NCBI GenBank assembly: GCA_016714085.1
Contig: JADJNW010000004.1
Location: 620,001-684,000, forward strand
Direction: 5' to 3'
DNA length: 64,000 nucleotides
Source of the DNA: Saprospiraceae bacterium
GTDB taxonomy: Bacteria; Bacteroidota; Bacteroidia; Chitinophagales; Saprospiraceae
The position numbers and the translations under genes were made by a program. Every line of letters begins with the position of its first letter. Within the stretch, counting starts at the first letter, position 1. Under the pieces are notes generated by a model. The model did not search any database. It saw nothing but the letters and a program-made list of their open reading frames with translations, and was not told the DNA's origin. This document shows, piece by piece, positions 7,525-16,899 of this stretch.

Positions 7525-9894
7525 ATGGTAGCTGATAGTTACGCAGATTTTATGGAGAAGGCTTCGCCTTTATTGGATACCCTACACAATTTGGGCGTGG
7601 ATTGCATTCCTTTCAAAACCAGGCTTTGCTTTGCCCCGCTTATTCAATATATCCGACAATGTGCCGATAATAATAATTTTGGTGATTCTTTTCTGGCTAA
7701 AGCGATTTTGGAAAGAGTTGACCAAGCCCCGGAGTTGTCCTGCCCAATTGAAGACCTTAGCATTCTCGAAAAGCACCGCGATACCATCGAAATGATGATG
7801 ACCATGTTGATTCCAGCGGCTTTGCGGCATTCGCAGTTGTCGAAAGTGAGTGCGCCGTTTGAATTAGCCCCTTTTTATGTGACGCCGGCGGTAGAAAAAA
7901 TGATGTCGCAACAGCAAGTGCATTTCGAGGTCAATAAAGGAGTCACCGAAATGATGCAAAACACGACGACCGTGATGGCTTGTAGCTTGATTCTCAATAA
8001 GTTTTATGGAAAGAATTTGAATATCGAGCCCCTGGTTTCTTTTACTATGACCTTCCCGGAGACAGGCGTTGTGAAGCATTATAAGGCGCAAATGAACACG
8101 GATTATGTCGAGATTTATGCAGTGGAAAAACCTAAACCGCTTAGCGAAGAGCAAATCAATCAGCTGCTGAGTAATATTTATGACCTTGATCTTTGGTTGT
8201 ATCATTTGCCACCCGAAAACTTTGCTTTTCATGGCATTGTGACGACGACGATGGTTGATATCACTGAAGAAGAAGCGCTTTCGCGCATGAAGCAGCAATT
8301 GCTTAGCAAAGATGCGATTATCCAGGAGGGCAATTTTACAGAATTGCAATGTTTGGTAAAGACTTTTTTTAATATGCCTGATTTGCGCCTGGGCATTACT
8401 GCTATTGATTATCCGATCGAAGATTCGATAGCGCATAAGTACAAAATTCGATTCGATTTTTTGTCGGAAGAATTTGAACATTTGCTCGACCCTCAATTTG
8501 CGGGTTCGATCTACGAAAAAATTTGCAAGTATAAAGAAACCTTGTTGATAGAAGATTTGGAGCGATTTAATCCAAAAACACCTCTGGAAAAAGCATTGGT
8601 AAAACAAGGCATTCGCAGTATTATTCTGGCGCCATTACTTAATAAGGATGAAAAAGTAATTGGTTTGCTCGAAATCGCTTCGCCGCGCTCTTACGAATTG
8701 CACAGTTTTGTAGAACTCAAGCTCAAAGAAGTGGTCAGCCTCTTCACGCTTGCAGTAGAGCGCAGCCGCGAGGAGATTGACAACCGAGTCGAAGCAGTAT
8801 TACGAGCGCAATTCACAGCAGTACATCCTAGCGTAGAATGGAAATTTGTAGATGCCTCCTATAATTTGCTGGAAAAGCGCGACAAAGGCGATGCACAGGC
8901 CAGGGTAGAACCCATTATTTTTCAAGATGTCTATCCTTTATACGGGCAAGCTGATATTGTTGGGTCTTCTACGCATCGCAATCACTCGATTCAGACGGAT
9001 ATGCTGGATAATTTAAATCTGGCAAAAAAAGTGCTGGAAAAATCCAATTCCGTTGCGCATTATCCTTTGGTTAACCACTTGCAAATGAAGCTCAATCGCA
9101 GAATTGCTCAGCTTCAGGATGAATTTAATTCACAGGATGAAACCGCGATTGTAGAGTTATTGCACGAAGAAGTACACCCGATGTTGCAGCATTTGCGCAA
9201 GCGTTATCCTGATTTAGCGAGCCCGATTGCTCGTTATTTTGATAGCCTTGATCCTGATTTGGGCATTATTTATAATAAAAGAAAGGATTTTGAAGAAAGC
9301 GTGGCGATGCTTAATAGTCACATTTCCAGCTATTTAGAAAAAGCGCAACGCGATTTGCAACAAATGTTGCCGCATTATTTTGAAAAATATCAAACCGACG
9401 GTGTAGAATTTGAAATGTACGTGGGGCAATCGCTCTTGCGTATGGACGAGTTCAACTCGATGCATCTCAAAAATTTCCGCCTGTGGCAATTGACCGCGAT
9501 GTGCGAGATTACGCGTCGGGTAAGGAATTTGCAAGATCAACTACCGATACCGCTCACCACCGCGCAATTGATTTTTGCTTACACTACGCCTTTGTCTATT
9601 CGTTTTCGCATGGATGAAAAGCGCTTCGATGTAGATGGGGCCTACAACGTACGCTATGGCATTTTGAAAAAGCGCATCGATAAAGCGACGATCGAAGGCA
9701 CAAATGAACGCCTCACGGTAGCCGATAAAATTGCGATTGTGTATTTGCAAGAGAAAGATCGCCAGGAATATCTCGAATATATTGAATATTTACAACATGA
9801 AGGTTGGATCACCGATGAAGTGGAAGATTTACAAATTGGCCGGCTGCAAGGCGCACAAGGCTTACGGGCATTGCGGATTACAGTGAAATATTGA
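7525..9894 (+). CDS. Large GAF-domain protein
   Basis: A cytoplasmic protein of about 789 residues from the ATG at 7525 (MVADSYADF); in-frame codons before it lie in a heptad repeat tract. No signal peptide or membrane segment is seen. The central part (about residues 310-430 of this start, with LLIEDLERF and IRSIILAPLLNKDEKVIGLLEIASP) has the layout of a GAF sensor domain: a conserved turn, then a strand ending in an ILxI-like core. The flanking parts are helical and conserved among Bacteroidota but have no named domain that I recognise. No kinase, cyclase or GGDEF motif is attached, so the output is unknown. It is transcribed alone and ends before a hairpin terminator. Confidence 0.75.
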   Translation: MVADSYADFMEKASPLLDTLHNLGVDCIPFKTRLCFAPLIQYIRQCADNNNFGDSFLAKAILERVDQAPELSCPIEDLSILEKHRDTIEMMMTMLIPAALRHSQLSKVSAPFELAPFYVTPAVEKMMSQQQVHFEVNKGVTEMMQNTTTVMACSLILNKFYGKNLNIEPLVSFTMTFPETGVVKHYKAQMNTDYVEIYAVEKPKPLSEEQINQLLSNIYDLDLWLYHLPPENFAFHGIVTTTMVDITEEEALSRMKQQLLSKDAIIQEGNFTELQCLVKTFFNMPDLRLGITAIDYPIEDSIAHKYKIRFDFLSEEFEHLLDPQFAGSIYEKICKYKETLLIEDLERFNPKTPLEKALVKQGIRSIILAPLLNKDEKVIGLLEIASPRSYELHSFVELKLKEVVSLFTLAVERSREEIDNRVEAVLRAQFTAVHPSVEWKFVDASYNLLEKRDKGDAQARVEPIIFQDVYPLYGQADIVGSSTHRNHSIQTDMLDNLNLAKKVLEKSNSVAHYPLVNHLQMKLNRRIAQLQDEFNSQDETAIVELLHEEVHPMLQHLRKRYPDLASPIARYFDSLDPDLGIIYNKRKDFEESVAMLNSHISSYLEKAQRDLQQMLPHYFEKYQTDGVEFEMYVGQSLLRMDEFNSMHLKNFRLWQLTAMCEITRRVRNLQDQLPIPLTTAQLIFAYTTPLSIRFRMDEKRFDVDGAYNVRYGILKKRIDKATIEGTNERLTVADKIAIVYLQEKDRQEYLEYIEYLQHEGWITDEVEDLQIGRLQGAQGLRALRITVKY

Positions 9895-10325
9895 GCAATT
9901 TTTATTTAGTATTTATTTACTTGATTTTATAAAGAGCTTTCTCAACCATTATCTTTTAACAAATATTAAAATTATTTATTTAGTGAAAGACTTGACATAT
10001 ATTAGAAATTATTCTAATTTTGGAATGCATACCTGATTTTTTCCATTATTCCAAAGAGAGGCATTTAAAAAGCTTGTAAAAACGAGCCGTATAGATATTC
10101 AATCGAATTGATGTGTCTATTTTATTTATTGAAACTAAATAAAATAGATTTTGTAAGACATTTTATGTAATAAGAAGTGAATATTGTCATTTTTTTGTAA
10201 GCTTTAGAAAACAAAGTAAAAGAAATGGTAGCGCCGCTCTTAGAGAGCGTTTTATGTGATTATTCCCATAAGAACCTTATTTCATAGCCTTCTTTGTCTC
10301 TCATGCTCAGCAAAGAAGGCTTCTT
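9895..10325. other. AT-rich intergenic region with two terminators
   Basis: This 430-bp gap between the GAF gene and the HD-PycTM gene holds no credible ORF. It contains two hairpins annotated separately and an AT-rich stretch around 9985-10025 with the inverted text TTAGAAATTATTCTAA, whose role is unknown. Confidence 0.6.
10235..10253 (+). terminator. Hairpin terminator after the GAF gene
   Basis: Arms CGCTCT and AGAGCG with a TAG loop, followed by TTTT. It lies 340 bp after the GAF gene. Confidence 0.5.
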
Positions 10326-10331
10326 TTATTT
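10286..10331 (+). terminator. Strong hairpin terminator between convergent genes
   Basis: Perfect 11-bp arms AGCCTTCTTTG (10286-10296) and CAAAGAAGGCT (10311-10321) around a 14-base loop, followed by a T-rich tail on the plus strand. The minus-strand gene 10326-11497 ends inside the tail, so the hairpin could serve both directions. Confidence 0.75.
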
Positions 10332-11497
10332 CAAAAAAACATAGCTTATTACAAAAATTAAAACCGTGAGCACCATGCCAAACATGAAAATATTATAACA
10401 AATTCTAAGTTGATTGTACTTCTTACCCAGTGATTTACCAAGAAAAAAGAGATCGCGCATAATGGAATTATTCAAATCTGCTTCATTTGCCACTACGTAT
10501 GACATCCCTTCTTGATATTCTTTAAATGTCATGCTGTAAAAATTGCCAAAGAAAAATAAATTGGATTCTCCTTTTTCAATTTGCTCCTGATTGGTATAGC
10601 CAAGCATACGAATAGGGCGCGTGGCAAGCGTAGCAAAGATCATAGAAGTAAGGCAACAGGCGAGGAGCGAAGCCATCGGATAAACTAAATATGGCACTGT
10701 TTTCATATATGATGCGACCATCGGAATAGCAACCGTGATAATTAAAGCATTTACGCTCAGCATAATATTCGCTTTATTATCAGCTAAATTGCTTAAATCC
10801 AGGTGATTACGCAGAGCGGTTTTGAACATCATTTGAGCGCTGCGGCTATCTGAAATGCTGGTAATCAGATTTGTTGCAATGCCTGCTTTTTTTACTTTTT
10901 TTCCATTTTTTACAATTTTTTCAATTGCTTGAGATTGGCTTCTTTTTGCGGCTCAAATAATTCGCGTGCTGCCGGCGTGATATATTGGTGATTTTTCAGA
11001 AAATCATAATTCAAACGATACCACTCACTATCATTATAGGTTTTGTCCAAAAACACTTCCCATTCATGCCGCAATGATTCAATTGCTCCTAAATAATTTT
11101 CGCTCGCAAGATGCACATAATCAGCATCTTTGATGATTTGCTCTGTAATATTTTCAGGATGAGCGCCAGGATAAGTTACATCAATATAATGTAATACAGC
11201 TTGTAATTTAGCGGCTGGATATTGATGTTCTTTCAAAAATGCCTCCGCTATTCGCCGACTTTCTACCTCGTGCCCACTGTAGGTAAGGGTATAGCCCACA
11301 TCGTGAAATAATGCTGCCAACTCCAATGTTTCCAAGTCTTCAGCCCCTATTTCCAGTTTTTGCGCCAATTGCTTACAAGCATTCCGCACCGCCTGCGTAT
11401 GTACGATGTCATGAAAGCGATGATCATCTGTCAGTTCTCGTTCAAACAGTTGATGTATATGGCTTTCCGCTTCTTGTAGAATCGTGTTTTTTGTCAT
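10326..11497 (-). CDS. HD phosphohydrolase fused to Pycsar-effector-like transmembrane domain (frameshifted)
   Basis: Two abutting frames make one protein of about 390 residues once one A is restored in the A-run near 10915-10920. The joined linker then reads without stops, through GIATNLITSISDSRSAQ, into the second part. Residues 1-180 are an HD domain with metal ligands His33, HD at 65-66 and Asp124. Residues 220-390 match the Pycsar effector transmembrane family (PycTM, formerly DUF5706): LADNKANIMLSVNALI, two central membrane segments, a conserved YSMTFKEYQEGM stretch, and a third segment at the C-terminus. PycTM proteins disrupt membranes after binding cCMP or cUMP made by a neighbouring cyclase. 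No cyclase is present here, so defence is only a possibility; HD-linked copies may be housekeeping. Confidence 0.75.
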
Positions 11498-11586
11498 GCT
11501 GGGCTATTTGACTATCAATGTAAGGCTTCGCCCACAAATTTTACGTTTTTTCTCGGATTTTATATCAAATTCAACTTCTAAGCTCC

Positions 11587-12582
11587 TCAACTAAAAAAAG
11601 AAACCAAAGGAATATCCGCCATTGTTTGCAAACCGCTCTGAGCGCGCAATACTTGAGGGATCGCATTCAACACAATTGCACAAGTTGCTACGTCGCCATT
11701 TACGCCGCCGGGTATTCTTGAAATAATATCCGGATTCCCTCTTATAATAATTTCATCATATGATTGTGGCTCACCTACAGTGGCTTGAAAGACCAAATGC
11801 ACTTTTATATCCTCACCCACATAGCCATTGCCTACTTGCCGTACGCCACGCGCCTGTCCTTTCTGAATGCTTAAATCCTTGGTTTGCAAATCCGCTTCCG
11901 CTAATATAGGTTCAATAATATCCTCGGTTTTGGTCAATTTCCAGCCCATCCGATGCGCGATAAACTGCATAGATTCGGTCAAACCCACGTGCCGCAAAGA
12001 GCCATCCTGTTTCTTTTGTTCAAATTCTGTTGGGGTCAAGCCTGCTCCGATTTTTTGTTGGAATGGCAATCTTCGGAATTGTGCATCCTGATAGCGATTG
12101 ACTTGCACGGATGTTACGTCCTGGCATACCGCCGTTAAAAATGTTGGCAGCGCATCCATCAAAAAACCAGGATTGACGCCTGTTCCCACCACTGCAACCT
12201 TATTTTGTTTAGCTGCTTCATCAATCCTTTTTGCCAGGGAAGGCGCGGCATCCCAAGGATAACACAATTCTTCGCAAGTGGAAACGATAGGAATGCCCAA
12301 GGCTACAATCTCCTCGATTTGAGGCGTGATTCTCTGCATATCCGATACCGTCGTGAGTACCGCAATATCTGGTTTTTCTTTTGCAACAGCTTGATTGAGT
12401 TCACTTTGAATGAGGATGCCCGAAGCTTCGCCTCCACAAATGATGCCCAAATCTTTTCCTGCTAAATCTGGATTTTTATCAACCGCAGCTACGGTGGTCA
12501 AACCCCTACGTTCCTTGATAAAATTAGCAATCTTGATACCCAATGGTCCAAGACCAATTTGCAGAATCTTAATGTCTTGCAT
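11587..12582 (-). CDS. NAD(P)-binding oxidoreductase, 2,4-diaminopentanoate dehydrogenase-like
   Basis: A 331-residue protein with an N-terminal Rossmann fold (ILQIGLGPLGIKIANFI, residues 5-21) followed by a dihydrodipicolinate-reductase-like layout. The STCEELCYPW segment and VGTGVNPGFLMDALP are typical of the 2,4-diaminopentanoate dehydrogenase family, which oxidises a diamino acid in the anaerobic ornithine pathway. None of the other ornithine-fermentation genes lies nearby, so the true substrate may be another amino acid or an imine. It is a monocistron, 66 bp after the amidohydrolase start region. Confidence 0.78.
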   Translation of the reverse strand: MQDIKILQIGLGPLGIKIANFIKERRGLTTVAAVDKNPDLAGKDLGIICGGEASGILIQSELNQAVAKEKPDIAVLTTVSDMQRITPQIEEIVALGIPIVSTCEELCYPWDAAPSLAKRIDEAAKQNKVAVVGTGVNPGFLMDALPTFLTAVCQDVTSVQVNRYQDAQFRRLPFQQKIGAGLTPTEFEQKKQDGSLRHVGLTESMQFIAHRMGWKLTKTEDIIEPILAEADLQTKDLSIQKGQARGVRQVGNGYVGEDIKVHLVFQATVGEPQSYDEIIIRGNPDIISRIPGGVNGDVATCAIVLNAIPQVLRAQSGLQTMADIPLVSFFS

Positions 12583-12640
12583 TTGTCCTGTTCGTTTAGT
12601 AGCGGGCGTTTGCCCATTTGATTAAAAAAAATGATACAAA

Positions 12641-12657
12641 AGGCGAGCGCATCGCCT
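12641..12657 (-). terminator. Hairpin after the amidohydrolase gene
   Basis: Arms AGGCGA and TCGCCT with a GCGCA loop, directly after the minus-strand stop at 12662. It is nested in a longer imperfect inverted repeat (AGTAGCGGGCG and CGCCTGCTACT). An A-run at 12625-12632 gives the U-tract on the minus transcript. Confidence 0.5.
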
Positions 12658-12661
12658 GCTA

Positions 12662-13920
12662 CTATTGCTCTTTTCGATATATTTTTCCGTTTTTCATAAC
12701 AAATATCACTTGACGAATATTCTTAATATTTTCATCTGGCTGGCCTTGCACGGCCACCAAATCCGCTAGAAATCCTAGCTTGATTTGCCCCAAATTAGTC
12801 AATTCGAATACTTGAGCGTTGACCGAAGTGATCGAACGAAGTACCTCCAAGGATTTCATGCCATATTCGACCATCAATTCCAATTCGCGTGCATTTTCAC
12901 CGTGCGTAAACACACCAACATCGCCGCCGGCCACAATAGTGACGCCACTTTCCAGTGCTAACTTTACACTTTCACGCTTGGTGCGAATGCGCTCAGGCTC
13001 AGGATCTACTCCTCTTTTCCAACCTCGATATTGCAGAATCGCATCACCTGCTGCAATCGTCGGACAAAGCGCTACACCTTGTTTTTTCATCAGATCAAAA
13101 ACTTCTTTCGTACCACCATCACCATGTTCAATAGTTTTGACGCCTGCCAATGCTGCTCGACGCATTCCTTCAGCGGTAGCAGCATGAGCAACCACCTGTC
13201 TTCCGCTACTGGCAGCGGTTTCCACGATCAATTTTAATTCTTCTATCGAAAAAGTAGGTCTGGCTTCACCATTCAAACCCCAGCGATAATCGGCATAAAC
13301 TTTGACTACGTCTGCACCTTTCCCAATTTGATCGCGTACCACACGAATGAGATGATCCACGCCATCGGCTTCTTCCGCGCCTAGCGGTACGGTTACATTT
13401 GGTGCAAAGCCTTTCGGGCCGTAGCTTCCAGTTGCTACAATCGCCCGACCTGCCACGAGCATACGCGGGCCAGGGATGACGCCTTTTTCAATCGCTTGTT
13501 TGATGCCAACATCCGCATAATCAGCGCCTTCCGAACCTAAATCCCGAATTGTAGTGAAGCCTGCCATCAAAGTAGCTTTAGCGTGAACTGTGGCTGAGCG
13601 ACTCGCTCCGCTTGTGATTCTAACAAAACCTGATCATTCCAGGAAGTTTCGTTATAAGGATGAAGGAGAATATGCGAATGCCCTTCGATCATGCCAGGCA
13701 TCAAGGTTGTGCCAGGAAGTTGAATAATTTCGGCATTGGAAGGCGCTTTGACAGAATTTGTAGGGCCGACTGCAGTAATACGTTCACCTTCAACGAGTAC
13801 CGCCCAGCCTTCATGCACATTTACACCATCGAAAACTCGATCTGACCGGAGCAAATAAACATTTTGAGCTGCCATTTGCAAAAGCAATAGCAAGAAAAAG
13901 AGGGTTGTAGGTATTTTCAT
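12662..13920 (-). CDS. Secreted imidazolonepropionase-like amidohydrolase (frameshifted)
   Basis: Two frames (13567-13920 and 12662-13570) join into a protein of about 419 residues if one base is added near 13590; the join restores ERVA-x-ATVHAKATLMAGFTTIRDLGSEG, the standard family text. A signal peptide covers residues 1-18. Metal-binding motifs are GHSH (first HxH), a probable carboxylated Lys in VVKVYADY, VVAHAATAEG, TIEHG and the final GGDVG Asp. This is the amidohydrolase_1 type found as imidazolonepropionase-like or Xaa-Pro dipeptidase-like secreted enzymes. The exact substrate is open; peptides or cyclic amides are likely. It lies next to the SPOR-tagged subtilisin, suggesting peptide breakdown in the envelope. 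Confidence 0.85.
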
Positions 13921-13950
13921 ACTGCAAAATAAATTCCAAAAACGGAGATT

Positions 13951-15828
13951 TTATGCCAAATCTTTCAGATTTCGAGCAAAGCCCTTCACGCCGGCAGCTT
14001 CCATTCGTTGTTGCAAAGTCTTGGCATCGTTAGCGGTAGTGAAAGTACCGACGACCACTTTATAAACGGTTTTTCCGTCTAACTCATTGATATTCACCAC
14101 GACAGGTTGTCCAAATTGGCTTTGCAATTTTTCTGCTTGAATCAATACATTTCCATAATCATAAAAGGCACCAATTTGAACGCCACAGCCTTCTGCTGCT
14201 TGTCTTTGTACATTAAATCGGAACAAACCTTTACCACTTGTGACGCCGCCTGTCACTTCGTCCTTCACAGGTGTGCTTCCCTGGTCTTTGCGTCGTAGAG
14301 CCTCTGCCACGGCGCGGTCAGCATTCACTCGCCCATAGCCATATTTAGTAGAATGACCATTTGAATATTCAGAAGGCTTACCAATTTTATCTGCCGTTTG
14401 TTGCAAAATTTCCTTCACTTCTTTGGCTGTCAAATCGGGATTTGCAGAAAGAATTAAAGCGCAAATGCCCGCCACCAAAGGCGTAGAGCTGGATGTGCCA
14501 CCAAAATGCTTGTAATGTTGCCCGCGAGAACGACCGTCATACCAGAATTTTTGATTGCCGGAAAAGTTTGCCAAACCTTGATCCCACCAGGCACGTGCTG
14601 CTATGATTGGCCAATCCCCATTGGAAGGCGCACAAATACTCACTTCCCGACCTCGGTTGGAATAAGGTGCATGATCATCCTGACTAGTGCAAGCCGCTAC
14701 TGCAATCACATCAGGATGCGCCGCATAAAAACTGACAAAATCAAAATCATCATTACCAACAGCAAATAAAATAATGCAACCCTTTCCTTTGCGGCCTTCT
14801 TTAGCAGCGCGAGCAATGGCTTGTTCTTTAATTGCACCCAGACTGAAATTAGCATCGGTCGTACCCCAACTACAACTGATAATGTCTGCGCCATTTTTTA
14901 CACAGTAATCAAACATTTGCTCCGTCAAACTATTACTGTAAGAAGTACCACTTATCGGCATAAATTTAGCATTTGGCGCAGAACCAACGATACCCTGACC
15001 ATTAGTAGAAGCTAATGCCACACTGGCGCAGGGCGTTCCGTGCGTGTAGCGCGTATCTCCCTGTGTCACTTCCGAGGATTGATTCCAAAGATCAAAAGGC
15101 TTGACTACCTTTGATTGTAAATCAGGGTGCGATAAATCAAAACCATTATCAATAAGAGCAATCGTAACATCTGACGAACCCGCATTGCCCAAGCGTTTCC
15201 AAGCATCCAATACTTTAGCATCTGCGCCTTTTTTGAGTGGGTAATCCACATCGGCCACAAAGCCGGTATTTTGTAAATGCCATTCATGAGAGACGAGGTT
15301 GTCAGCTGGGATCATAAAAGCATATTCATCAAGTATCGTATCGAGATCGGGCTCGGCAAATTTGACTAAAGAAAGTCCTTGTAAGGCGCTGGCTACTTTG
15401 ATGGGATTGGGCGAGTTGGGCGTCACTTTTACCAAAAAACGGCCTTCTGTTCGCTTTTCGATCACTTCCAAGTGATATTCGTCTAAAACCGCTTGTTGGT
15501 TGAGATCGCTCACACCATCATGAAAAGTAATATAAATCTTGCCAGTAGCTACAAGAGGGCGATTACTACCTTCAGCATAATAAACGTGCGTACCTAATTC
15601 TACTTCATCCCGCTCACGCACTTCGTCGAGTTTTTCATCCACGCTGGCACCATCTTTCTTGAGGGTAACAATATTAAATCCTCCTAAGTTTTTCATTACT
15701 TCCTCTTCGATGAAATCGGGTTGTTCCAAACTTCTTTCCTGGGTTTCCGTTTTTTTAATACCGACAAGTTGTTGGCTTTTGCGGAGCGTCAATTCGTTTT
15801 TGCCGCTTTTAACGGTTAGTTTGCTCAT
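13951..15828 (-). CDS. S8 subtilisin-like serine peptidase with C-terminal SPOR domain
   Basis: A 625-residue protein. Residues 1-175 are a pro-domain-like region. The peptidase S8 domain (about 200-490) has the full triad: Asp227 in IALIDNGFDLSHP, His263 in THGTPCAS and Ser446 in GGTSSSTP, with oxyanion Asn359 in AVGND. The last 75 residues (VQIGAFYDYG to KGFARNLKDL) form a SPOR domain, which binds denuded peptidoglycan. No clear signal peptide is visible (start MSKLTVKSGKNEL), which conflicts with a periplasmic SPOR function; export by another route or a cytoplasmic role are both possible. The thioredoxin-SPOR protein at 18987 has a closely similar tail. Confidence 0.9.
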   Translation of the reverse strand: MSKLTVKSGKNELTLRKSQQLVGIKKTETQERSLEQPDFIEEEVMKNLGGFNIVTLKKDGASVDEKLDEVRERDEVELGTHVYYAEGSNRPLVATGKIYITFHDGVSDLNQQAVLDEYHLEVIEKRTEGRFLVKVTPNSPNPIKVASALQGLSLVKFAEPDLDTILDEYAFMIPADNLVSHEWHLQNTGFVADVDYPLKKGADAKVLDAWKRLGNAGSSDVTIALIDNGFDLSHPDLQSKVVKPFDLWNQSSEVTQGDTRYTHGTPCASVALASTNGQGIVGSAPNAKFMPISGTSYSNSLTEQMFDYCVKNGADIISCSWGTTDANFSLGAIKEQAIARAAKEGRKGKGCIILFAVGNDDFDFVSFYAAHPDVIAVAACTSQDDHAPYSNRGREVSICAPSNGDWPIIAARAWWDQGLANFSGNQKFWYDGRSRGQHYKHFGGTSSSTPLVAGICALILSANPDLTAKEVKEILQQTADKIGKPSEYSNGHSTKYGYGRVNADRAVAEALRRKDQGSTPVKDEVTGGVTSGKGLFRFNVQRQAAEGCGVQIGAFYDYGNVLIQAEKLQSQFGQPVVVNINELDGKTVYKVVVGTFTTANDAKTLQQRMEAAGVKGFARNLKDLA

Positions 15829-15845
15829 ATGGTTGGTTTTATTGA

Positions 15846-15880
15846 GAAGTCGGATGTCAGAGCAGAGATGTCAGACGATT
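15846..15880 (+). repeat. Heptanucleotide repeat tract, 5 units
   Basis: Five in-register 7-base units upstream of the subtilisin gene: GAAGTCG, GATGTCA, GAGCAGA, GATGTCA, GACGATT. The GATGTCA and GAAGTC words recur at 19863-19890. Confidence 0.6.
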
Positions 15881-15958
15881 TCTCATAAATAAATATACTT
15901 TGATCTGTCATCTTATGTCTCTTTTCTGTCATCCAAAATAAATAAGGGACTAAAAATA

Positions 15959-15998
15959 AAAAAAGACCAGACATTGTACAAATGCCTGGCCTTTTTTT
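15959..15998. terminator. Bidirectional hairpin terminator
   Basis: An A-run, imperfect arms GACCAGACATT and AAATGCCTGGCC, and a T-run make a terminator that works on either strand. It lies downstream of the minus-strand sigma factor gene. Confidence 0.7.
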
Positions 15999-16010
15999 GG
16001 TTGCAGCTTG

Positions 16011-16085
16011 GAAGTTTTATGTTTCAAGTTGGGGGCTAAAAATGAAAATAACTTGAAACTTTCAACCTTCAACCTTTCACTTCAA
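16011..16085. repeat. Heptanucleotide tract forming an inverted repeat
   Basis: Five exact 7-base units at 16051-16085 (ACTTGAA, ACTTTCA, ACCTTCA, ACCTTTC, ACTTCAA) face a short run of opposite-strand heptads at 16011-16037. The arms GTTTCAAGTT (16021-16030) and AACTTGAAAC (16050-16059) pair perfectly, so the tract can fold into a hairpin just beyond the sigma factor stop. Confidence 0.6.
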
Positions 16086-16091
16086 ATTATA

Positions 16092-16619
16092 TTAAGCTCT
16101 TTCTCGGTAATTATCCTCGTATAATTTTTGCAACTTCTTGCGTGCGAAGAAGATACGGCTCTTGATCGTACCTAGCGGTGAACCCAATTCCTCAGCGATT
16201 TCCTCATACTTATAGCCTTCATAAGCCATCATAAAGGGCTTTTTAAAATCTTCGGGCAAGGTATCTACCAAGGCCATTAGTTCATTAAAAGTGACATTGG
16301 TTTCGCCATCGTTGTCCACAGCTTTATCGCCAGAGTTAAGATAGTAGTTATTTGGCGTTTGGTCAATGATCATGTTGCGGCGTACTTTCTTGCGATAGTT
16401 GTTGATGAAAATATTCCGCATAATGGTTACTGCCCAAGCCTTGAAATTCGTTCCAGGATTGTATTTGTCAGCATTGGTAATGATTCTCAAAGCTGTATCC
16501 TGGTACAGATCCTCCGCATCGACATTATTTCCAGTCAACTTCAACGAAAAGGCGCGCAAAGCGTTACTTATTCTGTCGAGTTGATCTGAAACCTGATTTT
16601 GATGGATTGCATATATCAT
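16092..16619 (-). CDS. ECF-family RNA polymerase sigma factor
   Basis: A 175-residue sigma-70 family protein with region 2 (ALRAFSLKLTGNNVDAEDLYQDTALRI and FKAWAVTIMRNIFINNYRK) and region 4 (LPEDFKKPFMMAYEGYKYEEIAEEL followed by GTIKSRIFFARKKL). Region 3 is absent, as in all ECF sigmas. No anti-sigma gene is adjacent, which fits the Bacteroidota group of ECF sigmas that act without one. It is divergent from the XRE regulator; the shared 280-bp spacer contains a strong palindrome and a direct repeat that could bind a regulator. Confidence 0.94.
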   Translation of the reverse strand: MIYAIHQNQVSDQLDRISNALRAFSLKLTGNNVDAEDLYQDTALRIITNADKYNPGTNFKAWAVTIMRNIFINNYRKKVRRNMIIDQTPNNYYLNSGDKAVDNDGETNVTFNELMALVDTLPEDFKKPFMMAYEGYKYEEIAEELGSPLGTIKSRIFFARKKLQKLYEDNYRERA

Positions 16620-16781
16620 TAGTAGGTGATTTTATGGTTGTTGAATCTTTTTTCTCAATTGTAATTATTATTTACAAATTTAGTACCAAACTTGGATTTT
16701 TGCAAATTCTATTTTCTATTTAGACTAGTTTTTTATAAGAAAACGCCGCAGGAAGGACATTTTGACATTCGGATGATATTT

Positions 16782-16802
16782 TTTGTTAAAACTTTTAACA
16801 AA
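16782..16802. promoter_or_regulatory. Palindromic operator candidate
   Basis: Perfect 10-bp arms TTTGTTAAAA and TTTTAACAAA around a single central C, in the spacer between the divergent sigma factor and XRE regulator genes. The size and symmetry suit a dimeric helix-turn-helix repressor; the XRE protein encoded 97 bp away is the simplest ligand. Confidence 0.5.
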
Positions 16803-16842
16803 CTAAAACTAAACAGAAGCGTTTGTTGTATATAAATCTAAT

Positions 16843-16872
16843 GTTCGTCGAATAATTTATTGCGTTCGTCGA
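16843..16872 (+). promoter_or_regulatory. Direct repeat GTTCGTCGA upstream of XRE gene
   Basis: The 9-base word GTTCGTCGA occurs at 16843-16851 and 16864-16872, 21 bp apart, which puts both copies on the same DNA face, 28 bp before the XRE start codon. It may be a regulator site; no binding protein can be named. Confidence 0.4.
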
Positions 16873-16899
16873 GCAAAATCAGGAGAAAAGCGGAAAAGT

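Noticed and set aside
7864..8607. Minus-strand 247-residue ORF
   Set aside because: Antisense to the GAF gene; rich in Arg, His and Phe as expected for a shadow frame.
10326..11497. Complete Pycsar defence system
   Set aside because: Only the effector-like domain is present; no nucleotide cyclase is encoded nearby.
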